Below are positions 48,829 through 56,564 of a stretch of 64,000 nucleotides of DNA, piece by piece. The DNA is from BP-464 sp045805505. GTDB taxonomy: Bacteria > Actinomycetota > Thermoleophilia > Solirubrobacterales > Solirubrobacteraceae. The stretch's first letter is position 1. Each line of letters begins with the position of its first letter. The notes beneath the pieces are model-generated. The model was not told the origin of the DNA, searched no databases, and saw only the letters and a list, made by a program, of their open reading frames with translations. Made by a program: the position numbers and the translations under genes. The DNA is taken from assembly GCA_045805505.1 (NCBI GenBank), contig JBJMLA010000144.1, positions 1 through 64,000 on the forward strand. Reading direction: 5' to 3'.

Positions 48829-49682
48829 GTCTGGTCCGACTTTCTCGTGGCGTGTTCCAGGACAGCTCGGGCGCGTGCGAGCACGGGTGCGTCGACGAGG
48901 GCTCCGTCGACCACGGTGGCTCCGCGACCTTGCGATTCGGCGTCGCCGGCCGCCGCGACGACTCGGCGGGCCCAGTCCACCTCGGTGTCGCGAGGGGCGA
49001 AGCACCGCGCGACGATCTCGAGCTGGTCAGGGTGCACACAGGCTTTGCCGCCGAACCCGAGCGCGCGGGCACGAACGGCCTCCTCCTCCAGGGCGTCGGG
49101 ATCGCCGAGTCCCAGGTGCACACCGTCCATCGGTGGGCGCAGGCCCGCCGCGGCGGCGTCGAGCACGACGCTGGATCGCGCAAAGAGCAGCGCGTCGTCG
49201 CGCACCTGGTCGCCGACGCCGAGCGTGGTGCTCAGGTCTATGGAGCCGAAGAGCAGAAGCGCAACCCCGGGGCAGCGCGCGATGTCGTAGGCCTCGCGGA
49301 CGCCCTCGGCGGTCTCGATGATCGGCATCAGCGCCGCCGGCCACTCACCCGCGCGCAGGGCGGCGCTGGAGGCCTTGGGGACCATGATGAGATCAGGAGC
49401 GATTCGCGCGACCAGCTCGAGGTCGGCCGCGTGCTCCGGCGTTCCCGGCGCGTTGACCCGCACGCCACGGAGCGGGCCCGGACGGTCAGGCCATGCGAAC
49501 TGCTCGAGGCTCGCGCGCGCGGCCTCCTTGCTGCTCGGCGCCACGGCGTCCTCGAGGTCGGCGATCACGATGTCGGCAACGGACGCGAACGCCTTCGCCA
49601 AACGGGCCGGGGCGTCGGCGGGCGTGAACAGCAGCGTACGGGCCGTGCCGAGGACTTCCGGCGCTTCAGGGACGGAAAGCAT
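48825..49682 (-). CDS. CitE-like beta-hydroxyacyl-CoA lyase (HpcH/HpaI family)
   Basis: 285 residues from the ATG at 49682. Motifs: RTLLFTPADAP, VIADLEDAVAPSSK (metal-binding Asp), LMPIIETAEGV (Glu), LLFGSIDLS and GGKACVHPDQ. Family members split malyl-, beta-methylmalyl- or citramalyl-CoA into an acyl-CoA and glyoxylate or pyruvate. First gene of the four-gene minus-strand operon. No ribosome binding site precedes the ATG; the AAGTCTGACTT palindrome touches the start, so the mRNA may be leaderless. Glyoxylate, if made, could be used by malate synthase in the glc operon. Confidence 0.88.
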   Translation of the reverse strand: MLSVPEAPEVLGTARTLLFTPADAPARLAKAFASVADIVIADLEDAVAPSSKEAARASLEQFAWPDRPGPLRGVRVNAPGTPEHAADLELVARIAPDLIMVPKASSAALRAGEWPAALMPIIETAEGVREAYDIARCPGVALLLFGSIDLSTTLGVGDQVRDDALLFARSSVVLDAAAAGLRPPMDGVHLGLGDPDALEEEAVRARALGFGGKACVHPDQLEIVARCFAPRDTEVDWARRVVAAAGDAESQGRGATVVDGALVDAPVLARARAVLEHATRKSDQT

Positions 49683-49693
49683 AAGTCTGACTT
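49683..49693. promoter_or_regulatory. AAGTCTGACTT operator candidate at the citE-like start
   Basis: AAGT-ctg-ACTT palindrome directly abutting the ATG of the CitE-like gene, with another AACTT at 49696-49700. Same half-site as 43975 and 49842. Confidence 0.45.
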
Positions 49694-49814
49694 TCAACTT
49701 AGCGGGTGATCGCGCGTCGTGCAAGCAGGGTCTTCGACCATCGAGAACGGCAAGGAAACGTTGACGATAGCTGGCAGACTCACCGCTCACGACTTCTTGA
49801 ACGAAAGACATACT

Positions 49815-49842
49815 TGACAGGATGCTGCTGCGTTCTGTAGAA
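49815..49842 (+). promoter_or_regulatory. Candidate sigma-70-type promoter of the ABC importer operon
   Basis: TTGACA at 49815-49820 is a perfect -35 box; TGTAGA lies 16 bases later (49837-49842) as a weak -10. The start of the solute-binding protein gene is 86 bases further on. Confidence 0.45.
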
Positions 49843-49852
49843 GTCGGACATC
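49842..49852. promoter_or_regulatory. AAGTCGGACAT operator candidate before the importer operon
   Basis: One copy of the half-site AAGTYKGACAT placed at the end of the candidate -10 box, where a bound repressor would block initiation. Confidence 0.45.
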
Positions 49853-49927
49853 GAATCGGCCGTCGAAGGATGGTGCGGCAGTTTGATCGACGAATCCCCG
49901 TCGAATGTCCTCTCAGAAGGAGCACAC

Positions 49928-51037
49928 ATGCGCAGATCACCGGTTCGCCGGATGCCAGGCCTCATAGCGCTGACGCTTGCCTCCGGCGCGCTCTTCGCCG
50001 TCGGTTGCGGTGACAGCGACTCGGACAGCTCGAGCACGTCGACCCCGGCCGCAACGTCGGCCGAGACGACCGCATCGACGACCGCGTCCACGACCAAGGA
50101 CGTGACGGGCAAGAAGATCGCCTACGTTGAGATCTTCCTCCAGGCGCCGATCGAGAAGCGCGTCAACGATGTCTTCAACGCTGCTGCGGACAAGTTCGAC
50201 TGGGACGTCAACACCACCGATGCCAAGGGCGACGGGCAGACCGTGAGCCAGCAGTTCACGGCCGCGATCAACAGCAACGTCGACGCGATCGTCACCTCGG
50301 CCGAGCCCCTTCTGGTCCGCGGTCCTCTCGAGGCGGCCAAGAAGAAGAACATCCCGGTGATCTACCTCGGCGGCGAGAACACGCACGGCCTCGACAACCT
50401 CATCACGGGCCTCTACAACGAGGACGACACCGCCCTGAGCGACATTCTCGGCAAGAAGATCTGCGAGGACAACGATCCCGGCACAAAGGTCGCGATCCTG
50501 CGCTTCGACCTCTTCTACAGCGGCAAGATCCGCGGCGATGTCATCAAGAAGATGGCCGAGGCCTGCGGGCTCGACGTCGTGGCCGAGCCGGCCACGGAGC
50601 AGACGTTCGCCGACGCTGAGCAGAAGACGTCAGCGGTCGTGACGCAGAACCCCGACCTGGGCGTCGTGGTCCCGGTGTATGACACGTTCACGGCGGGCGC
50701 CGTCCAGGCCATCAAGGCCGCCGGCAAGGCCGACCAGACGAAGGTCTACTCCTACTACGCCGACGGCGTGAACAACCCGCTCATGCGCGACAACAAGAAC
50801 ATCGTCGCTCTGACGGACACCACGCACGGCTACGGCGCGGCCTACGCCGTCGACCGTCTCGCCGCGTACTTCGCCAACGGCGAAGCCATCCCGAAGAGCC
50901 CGCCCAAGGGTCTCATCGGCTACCAGATCATCACGCAGGACAACATCCCGCCCGAGGGCCAGGACGGTCCGCTCCCGGTGCAGGACTACGTCGACAAGTT
51001 CCTGCCGGATTGGCAGCAGGAGTACGGGATCAAGTAG
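49928..51037 (+). CDS. Ribose-type ABC transporter substrate-binding lipoprotein
   Basis: 369 residues from the ATG at 49928, with AGAAGGAG just before it. A signal peptide ends in the lipobox LFAVGCGDSD (Cys about 26), followed by a Ser/Thr/Ala linker to about residue 60. The rest is a periplasmic-binding-protein type 1 fold (Peripla_BP_4): KIAYVEIFLQAPIEKRVNDV, VDAIVTSAEP, VIYLGGENTHG, DLGVVVPVYDTFTAGAVQAI. Family members bind sugars, polyols or autoinducer-2, but several bind aromatic or carboxylic solutes. It heads a three-gene importer operon inside a catabolic cluster and probably delivers the substrate. Confidence 0.88.
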   Translation: MRRSPVRRMPGLIALTLASGALFAVGCGDSDSDSSSTSTPAATSAETTASTTASTTKDVTGKKIAYVEIFLQAPIEKRVNDVFNAAADKFDWDVNTTDAKGDGQTVSQQFTAAINSNVDAIVTSAEPLLVRGPLEAAKKKNIPVIYLGGENTHGLDNLITGLYNEDDTALSDILGKKICEDNDPGTKVAILRFDLFYSGKIRGDVIKKMAEACGLDVVAEPATEQTFADAEQKTSAVVTQNPDLGVVVPVYDTFTAGAVQAIKAAGKADQTKVYSYYADGVNNPLMRDNKNIVALTDTTHGYGAAYAVDRLAAYFANGEAIPKSPPKGLIGYQIITQDNIPPEGQDGPLPVQDYVDKFLPDWQQEYGIK

Positions 51038-51045
51038 GAGACGAC

Positions 51046-52065
51046 ATGGAGCAGTCAGCCAGCATCAAGCCGCCGGCGCCCGACGCTCCCTCGGCCACCC
51101 GGACCCGCTTCGGCGGGTCCGGTTGGGCCAGCAGGGACCGGCTGGTGAGGCAGGCCACCCGCGGCGGCGGCATCCTGCTCTTCGTCGGCATCATCATCTA
51201 CTTCTCGGCGATGCGGCCCGAGACGTTCCCGACCTGGGACAACGCCAAGGCCATCCTCAACTCGATGAGCATCCTGCTCATCCTGGGTGCCGGGCTCACC
51301 GTCGTGCTGGCGATCGGGGAGTTCGATCTGTCCTTCGCCGCGACCGTCGGTCTCAGCGGCGCCACAGCGGTGCTCACCATGGTCAACCTCGACTGGCCGA
51401 TGGGCCTGGCGATCGTCGCGGCGATCGGCGTGGGCCTTCTGGTCGGTCTGGCCAACGGACTGGCGGTGGCCTACGGGAAGGCGCCCGCCTTCATCATCAC
51501 GCTGGCGGTCGGGTCGGTGGCCACCGGCATCGAACGTCTGATCAGCAACGACGAGGTCGTGCCCGGCCTCTCGCAGAACTTCGTGAGCCTGGCCCAGGGC
51601 GAGACGTTCGGGCTGCCCCGCTCGGTCATCATCGCCTTCGTCGTCACCCTCGGCGTCTTCGTGCTGCTCGAGTTCACGACCTTCGGGCGGCGCCTGCGCG
51701 CGGTCGGGGCCAACCGCCGGGCGGCCGAGCTCGCGGGCCTGCCGGTGGCGCGCGAGCGGGTCCTGGCCTTCGTCATCGTCGGAGGCCTGTCCGGCGTCGC
51801 CGGCGTCGTGCTCATGTCCAAGGCCTCGCAGTACTACCCGGACAGCGGGGCCGGCCTGCTTCTCTCGCCCTACACCGCGGCGTTCCTCGGCGCGGCTGCG
51901 GTCGGGCTTGCTCGCTTCGGCGCGCTGGCGACCCTGTTCGGCGTGGCGTTCATCGGCGTGCTCGAGACGGGGCTGACGATGCTCGGCCAGCCCGCGTGGC
52001 AGGTTCAGGTGATCGAGGGCGGGGTGCTGGCGATCGCGGTCCTGCTGGCGCGCCAGATCCGATGA
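51046..52065 (+). CDS. Ribose-type ABC transporter permease
   Basis: 339 residues from the ATG at 51046 with TAGGAG upstream. A hydrophilic N-terminus of about 40 residues is followed by roughly eight to ten membrane helices. The segment GEFDLSFAATVGLSG is the BPD_transp_2 (RbsC) signature, and FGRRLRAVGANRRAAELAGLPV is the cytoplasmic EAA-like loop that contacts the ATPase. It forms the membrane channel of the importer with the lipoprotein and the double ATPase. ATGA overlap with the next gene. Confidence 0.92.
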   Translation: MEQSASIKPPAPDAPSATRTRFGGSGWASRDRLVRQATRGGGILLFVGIIIYFSAMRPETFPTWDNAKAILNSMSILLILGAGLTVVLAIGEFDLSFAATVGLSGATAVLTMVNLDWPMGLAIVAAIGVGLLVGLANGLAVAYGKAPAFIITLAVGSVATGIERLISNDEVVPGLSQNFVSLAQGETFGLPRSVIIAFVVTLGVFVLLEFTTFGRRLRAVGANRRAAELAGLPVARERVLAFVIVGGLSGVAGVVLMSKASQYYPDSGAGLLLSPYTAAFLGAAAVGLARFGALATLFGVAFIGVLETGLTMLGQPAWQVQVIEGGVLAIAVLLARQIR

Positions 52066-53579
52066 CCTCGAGCACGGTCATCCTCAGCGCACAGGACGTG
52101 GCCAAGCGCTTCGGCGGCACCCAGGCGGTGCGCGAGGCGTCCATCGAACTGCGGTCGGGCGAGATCCATGGCCTGATCGGCCCCAACGGGGCCGGAAAGA
52201 GCACGCTCGTAGGCATGCTCACCGGGCTGACGTCCCTGGACCGGGGGACCATCGAGCTGGCCGGCGAGGCCATCTCCCTGAGCTCCAACCGGGACGGCCT
52301 TCGCAAGGGCATCGTGACCGTGCCCCAGGAGCTGGCCGTCCCGGGAGAGCTCAGCGTCGGTCAGTGCATCTGCCTCGGGGCCGAACCACGCAGGGCAGGC
52401 TTCGTGCGCCGTGGGGCCGAGCGGCGCGCGGCGCAGGTCATCCTCGATCGGCTCGGGCTGGACGTCTCCGTCCGGTCCGCGGTCGGTGCTCTGCTGCCGT
52501 CCCAGCAGAAGGCGATCATGGTCGCCCAGGCACTGCACCGCGAAGCCCGGGCGCTGCTGCTCGACGAGCCCACCGCCGGCATGTCGGGCGACCACGCCGA
52601 GCCGCTGCTCGAGGTCGTATCGCGCCTGCGCGAGCACGACATCGCGGTGCTGTACATCTCACACCGTCTCGCGGAGGTCGTGCGCCTATGCCCGGTCGTC
52701 ACGGTCATGCGCGACGGTGCCGTCGTCGCGGTCATGCGAGACGACGCCATCACCCGCCCGGCGCTGGCCGCGCAGCTCACCAAGGGTGAGCGGGAGCCCG
52801 ACGCCGAGGCCGCCGCGCCCACCGTTCGCGAGCCGGCGATCGGCGAGGGAACCTCCGTCGTCGTCGAAGGACTCGAGGGCGTGCGCGTCAGCGACGTCAG
52901 CCTGACGGCTCGGCCCGGAGAGATCCTCGGCCTAGCGGGGCTCCCGGGCTCCGGCGTCGAGGACGTCTTCGCGGCCATCGCCGGCGTCCAGGCGCCCAAG
53001 AAGGGCACCGTGCGCATCGGGGGCCAGAGGGTCGTCTCGAGCGTGGGTGCCGTGCGGGCAGGCGTGGGCTACCTGCCCCCGGCCCGGCGCGACGCCGTCC
53101 TGCCCGACGACTCGGTCGCTCGCAACATGGTCATCTCGAGCCTCGATACCGCGAGCCGGCGCGGGGTCATCAGTCGGCGGCGCGAGTTCGAGGCGGCGGC
53201 GCCCATCGCAGAGGAGCTGGGCCTGGGCCAGGTGCTGCGGAAGCCGATCCGTGAGCTGTCGGGCGGCAATCAGCAGCGTGCCCTGTTCGGCCGTCTTCTG
53301 CTCAGCGGCAGCCGGGTGCTCGTGCTCGAGGACCCGACTGTCGGCGTCGACGTCAACGCCCGGCAGGCCCTCCACGACCTCCTGGCGCGGTTTGCCGCTG
53401 AGGGCCGGACCTGCATCGTGGGCTCGGGCGAGCCCGAGGAGCTGTCGTTGCTGTGTGACCGCGTGCTGGTCTTCCGGGGCGGCTCGCTCTGCGGAGAGCT
53501 GGTGGGTGACGACGTGACCGAGCACGCGATCGTCGCCGAGATGACCGGTGCTCGAGATTCCCAGGAGGCGGGTGTGTGA
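52062..53579 (+). CDS. Ribose-type ABC transporter double ATPase
   Basis: 505 residues with two ABC domains. Domain 1: Walker A GPNGAGKST, LLPSQQKAIMVAQAL in place of the usual LSGGQ signature, Walker B ALLLDEPTAG. Domain 2: degenerate Walker A GLPGSGVEDVF as in RbsA, signature LSGGNQQRALFGRLL and Walker B VLVLEDPTVGVDV. As in RbsA/MglA, one composite site probably hydrolyses ATP. Overlaps the permease (ATGA) and the EthD-like gene (one base). Confidence 0.92.
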   Translation: MTSSTVILSAQDVAKRFGGTQAVREASIELRSGEIHGLIGPNGAGKSTLVGMLTGLTSLDRGTIELAGEAISLSSNRDGLRKGIVTVPQELAVPGELSVGQCICLGAEPRRAGFVRRGAERRAAQVILDRLGLDVSVRSAVGALLPSQQKAIMVAQALHREARALLLDEPTAGMSGDHAEPLLEVVSRLREHDIAVLYISHRLAEVVRLCPVVTVMRDGAVVAVMRDDAITRPALAAQLTKGEREPDAEAAAPTVREPAIGEGTSVVVEGLEGVRVSDVSLTARPGEILGLAGLPGSGVEDVFAAIAGVQAPKKGTVRIGGQRVVSSVGAVRAGVGYLPPARRDAVLPDDSVARNMVISSLDTASRRGVISRRREFEAAAPIAEELGLGQVLRKPIRELSGGNQQRALFGRLLLSGSRVLVLEDPTVGVDVNARQALHDLLARFAAEGRTCIVGSGEPEELSLLCDRVLVFRGGSLCGELVGDDVTEHAIVAEMTGARDSQEAGV

Positions 53580-53914
53580 TGAGTCAGGGCAAGACGTTGT
53601 TCGTCGCGTCGTTCGACGTGGCCGCCGATCAGGATGAGGAGTTCGAGCGCTGGTACTCCGGGACGCACGTTCCCGACGCGCTCGGGATCCCGGGCTACGA
53701 GAGCGTGCGCCGCTACCGCAACGCCGGGCCGTTCGAGAACGCCGACACCGGAGCGCGCTATCTCAACATCTACGAGCTCGAGAGCGTGGACGCGTTCGCG
53801 GCAGGGTGGGCCACCGAGAAGCGCAGGGCTTGCAGCGCCGACTTCAACCGCTGGGTCCCGGTCCTGTCGAACGCGAACGTTGGCGTCTACGTCGAGCGGG
53901 AGGGCGGGGAATGA
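53579..53914 (+). CDS. EthD-like / dimeric alpha-beta barrel small protein
   Basis: 111 residues from the ATG at 53579; a GTG at 53576 is also possible, with AGGAGG upstream. The pattern LFVASFDVAADQDEEFERWY, HVPDALGIPGYESVRRYRN, RYLNIYELESVDAFAAGW is a ferredoxin-like dimeric alpha-beta barrel of the EthD/antibiotic-monooxygenase type. Such proteins act as small isomerases, decarboxylases, dehydratases or accessory proteins. One-base overlap with the ATPase gene, ATGA overlap with the MBL gene. A second gene of the same kind follows at 56220. Confidence 0.75.
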   Translation: MSQGKTLFVASFDVAADQDEEFERWYSGTHVPDALGIPGYESVRRYRNAGPFENADTGARYLNIYELESVDAFAAGWATEKRRACSADFNRWVPVLSNANVGVYVEREGGE

Positions 53915-54699
53915 GCGACATGGCCTTCCATCCGTTCAATTCCGCGAACTTCATCCTCGACCGGTCCATCATCACCTGTGGCATCGGCTGCGGCGAGCGC
54001 ATCAAGGTCACCGCGACCTGGAGCGTCGTTCGTCACCCGGAGGGGATCGTGGTGATCGATACCGGACTGAACTCCGGCGTGATCTCCGACGCTGACGAGG
54101 CGTGGGGAACGGGCGAGGAGCGCCTCGGCGTTCCCGAGTTCCCGCCGGAGCGCCAGCTCACCAAGCAGCTCGCGGCCATCGGGATCGCGCCCTCCGACGT
54201 CCGCTACGTCGTCATGACACATCTCCACGGCGACCACGGCGGGGCCAACGACGAGCTTCCCGACGCCACGTTCCTCGTGCAGCGGGTCGAGTACGACTAC
54301 GCGCGAGCCCCGGACATCCCGTCAATGGTGCGCGAGTACCCGCTCGATCAGCTGATGCTCGACGACCTCGACTACCAGCTGCTCGACGACGATCACGACG
54401 TCTTCGGCGACGGCCGGCTGCGCCTGCTCCGGACGCCGGGGCACACGCCCGGCCATCAGTCGGTGCTCGTGCAGCTGCCCGAGACCGGGCCGCTCCTGAT
54501 CACCGGCGACGCCTGCCAGGCGGACGCCAACCGCGACGAGATGACGCTCCCGAGCATCATCTGGTTTCCGTCTGAGTACGTGCGCAGCCGCCGGCGGCTC
54601 CTCGAGCTCGCCGAGGCGGAGGGTGCGACCTGGTTCCACACGCACGACCCGGACACCTTCGGGTCGCTCGGCTGGAACGAGGGCGCCGCGTATGGCTGA
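53911..54699 (+). CDS. MBL-fold metallo-hydrolase (lactonase-like)
   Basis: 262 residues. The zinc motif is THLHGDHGGANDEL (about residue 104-117), with further ligands in TPGHTPGHQS and LITGDACQ. The N-terminal ATWSVVRHPEGIVVIDTG and overall length match the AttM/AiiB N-acyl-homoserine-lactonase-like subgroup. In a catabolic cluster a lactone or thioester hydrolase is more likely than quorum quenching. Overlaps the acyl-CoA synthetase gene by 8 bp. Confidence 0.85.
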   Translation: MSDMAFHPFNSANFILDRSIITCGIGCGERIKVTATWSVVRHPEGIVVIDTGLNSGVISDADEAWGTGEERLGVPEFPPERQLTKQLAAIGIAPSDVRYVVMTHLHGDHGGANDELPDATFLVQRVEYDYARAPDIPSMVREYPLDQLMLDDLDYQLLDDDHDVFGDGRLRLLRTPGHTPGHQSVLVQLPETGPLLITGDACQADANRDEMTLPSIIWFPSEYVRSRRRLLELAEAEGATWFHTHDPDTFGSLGWNEGAAYG

Positions 54700-56236
54700 C
54701 CCCCTCCTGCGAGTCACCGACCTGCTCGACCTCTCCGCGCGACGGTACCCCGACCGCGTCGCCGTCGCCGACGAGCGCAGCACCCTGACGTACGCGGCTT
54801 ACCGCGAGCGCACCGTCCAGGTGGCCAACGCGCTGCTCGATGACGGGTTGGCCGGCGGCGACCGGGTCGGCGTGCTGCTGGCCAACTCGATGGAATACGC
54901 CGAGGTCATCTTCGGGATGGCCCGCGCAGGCGTGATCGCCGCACACCTCTCGTTTCGCTCCTCGCCGTCCGAGCTGTGCAACCTCTTGCTCGACAGCAAC
55001 GCGCGCACCCTGGTCTACGACGCGGAGTTCGCCGAGGACGTTGCGGCGCTGCTGGCCCTCGGCGAATGGGTCCCGGAGCTGCCACTCGTGCGCGTCGGCG
55101 ACGAGGACGGGGTCGAGGCGCGTAGCTACCCGACCTGGCGGGATGCCGCATCGGCCAAGGATCCGCCGCCGTCGACCGAGCCGGTCTTCTACCTGGGCTA
55201 CACGTCGGGAACCACCGGTCGCCCAAAGGGCGCGCGGATCACGCAGACGTCGCGCGTGCTGACGGCGATCGCCGCATGCACCGAGTACCAGCTCGGTCCC
55301 GACGACGCCAACCTGATGTTCACGCCGATGCATCACGGCGGACCGCTCGTGTTCGTCCTGGCTCCCGCCGTCGCCGGCGGGCGGCTGGTCATCATGCGGC
55401 GCTTCGATCCCGAGATCGCGTGGGAGACGATCGAGAAGGAGGGCATCACCAACGCGTTCGTCGTGCCGACGATTCTCGGGCGCCTCGCGCAGGCCCGCGA
55501 CGGCGCCGGAACCGCGCCGCCGTCGCTGCGGGTGCTGGTTTCCAATGCGGCCCCGTTGCCGACGCCGACGAAGGAGGCGATCCTGCGCGCGGCGCCGGGT
55601 CTGTCTCTGCACGAGTTCTACGGCTCGACAGAGGCCGGCATCGTCACCAACCTGCGGCCTGAGGACCAGCTGCGCAAGGTGCGCTGCGCCGGACAGCCGC
55701 TGCTGCTCACCGAGGTCGAGATCCGCGGTCCGGGCGGCGAGGTGCTCCCGCCAGGGGAGGTGGGGGAGCTCTTCTCCCGCAGCCCGTTCCTGTTTGACGG
55801 CTACCACGACCGCCCCGAGGCCACGGCCGAGGCACTGGTCGACGGCTGGGTGACCGCGGGCGACCTCGCGCGAACCGACGAGGAGGGCTACGTCTACATC
55901 GTCGACCGCAAGAAGGACCTGATCATCTCGGGTGGGGTCAACATCTACCCACTCGAGATCGAGGCCGCGCTGCTGGCGCGTGAAGAGATTGCCGAGGCGG
56001 CAGTGATCGGCATCCCCGACCCCGACTGGGGCGAGCGCATCAAGGCCTACGTCGTCCTCGTTGACGCGCAGGCTGACGCGAGCGCGCTCGTGGCCGCCGC
56101 CGTCGCGGACATGGCGGCCTACAAGCGGCCGCGCGAGGTCGAGGCCTGCACCGAGCTTCCCCGCAACAGCACAGGCAAGTTGCTGCGACGGGTCCTGCGA
56201 GATCGCGAATGGGAGGGTCATGAAGCCCAGATCTGA
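54692..56236 (+). CDS. Acyl-CoA synthetase (AMP-forming)
   Basis: 514 residues. AMP-binding motifs: LGYTSGTTGRPKGARIT (P-loop), HEFYGSTEAG, DGWVTAGDLARTDEEGYVYIVDRKKDLIISGG (split over residues about 385-418) and the catalytic Lys near the C-terminus in LPRNSTGKLLRR. It activates a carboxylic acid to its CoA thioester and is the likely entry step for the imported substrate. The N-terminal half gives no clear chain-length signature. 8-bp overlap upstream and 17-bp overlap downstream. Confidence 0.93.
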   Translation: MADPLLRVTDLLDLSARRYPDRVAVADERSTLTYAAYRERTVQVANALLDDGLAGGDRVGVLLANSMEYAEVIFGMARAGVIAAHLSFRSSPSELCNLLLDSNARTLVYDAEFAEDVAALLALGEWVPELPLVRVGDEDGVEARSYPTWRDAASAKDPPPSTEPVFYLGYTSGTTGRPKGARITQTSRVLTAIAACTEYQLGPDDANLMFTPMHHGGPLVFVLAPAVAGGRLVIMRRFDPEIAWETIEKEGITNAFVVPTILGRLAQARDGAGTAPPSLRVLVSNAAPLPTPTKEAILRAAPGLSLHEFYGSTEAGIVTNLRPEDQLRKVRCAGQPLLLTEVEIRGPGGEVLPPGEVGELFSRSPFLFDGYHDRPEATAEALVDGWVTAGDLARTDEEGYVYIVDRKKDLIISGGVNIYPLEIEAALLAREEIAEAAVIGIPDPDWGERIKAYVVLVDAQADASALVAAAVADMAAYKRPREVEACTELPRNSTGKLLRRVLRDREWEGHEAQI

Positions 56237-56564
56237 TGGTCAGACCGCGAAGTGGGTGGTGATGTGGACCCTGCCGGAGGGGATGGACCTCGAGGCCTGG
56301 AACGACTGGTACTGGAACCAGCACGTTCCCATGGCCAAGAAGCTTCCGGGGCTGCGCCGGTATACGACGACGCTCGTGCACCGAACGGTCCTGGGCGCGC
56401 CGCTGTACCGGATGGCCGAGCAGTACTTCGACGATGTCGAGGCGCTCGAGGCGGCAGTCAACTCAGAGATCGGCGCGGCCGTTGCTGACGACGCCGGCCC
56501 GTGGGTGACCGACCTCTCGCTGTACGTGACGCTCGAACAGGAGGAAGGGCTCTCCCTTGGCTGA
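56220..56564 (+). CDS. Second EthD-like small protein
   Basis: 114 residues. KWVVMWTLPEGMDLEAWNDW, YWNQHVPMAKKLPGLRRYTT and LYRMAEQYFDDVEALEAAVN match EthD-type dimeric alpha-beta barrels, including the conserved H-V-P segment. It is not a close copy of the protein at 53579 but has the same fold and size. Placed between the CoA synthetase (17-bp overlap) and the first CoA-transferase (8-bp overlap). Role unknown; perhaps an isomerase or cyclase of a ring-derived intermediate. Confidence 0.78.
   Translation: MKPRSDGQTAKWVVMWTLPEGMDLEAWNDWYWNQHVPMAKKLPGLRRYTTTLVHRTVLGAPLYRMAEQYFDDVEALEAAVNSEIGAAVADDAGPWVTDLSLYVTLEQEEGLSLG

Noticed and set aside
53911..54699. Quorum-quenching AHL lactonase call for the MBL protein
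   Set aside because: The family resemblance is real, but the gene sits in a catabolic operon without quorum-sensing genes, so a general lactonase/hydrolase call is safer.
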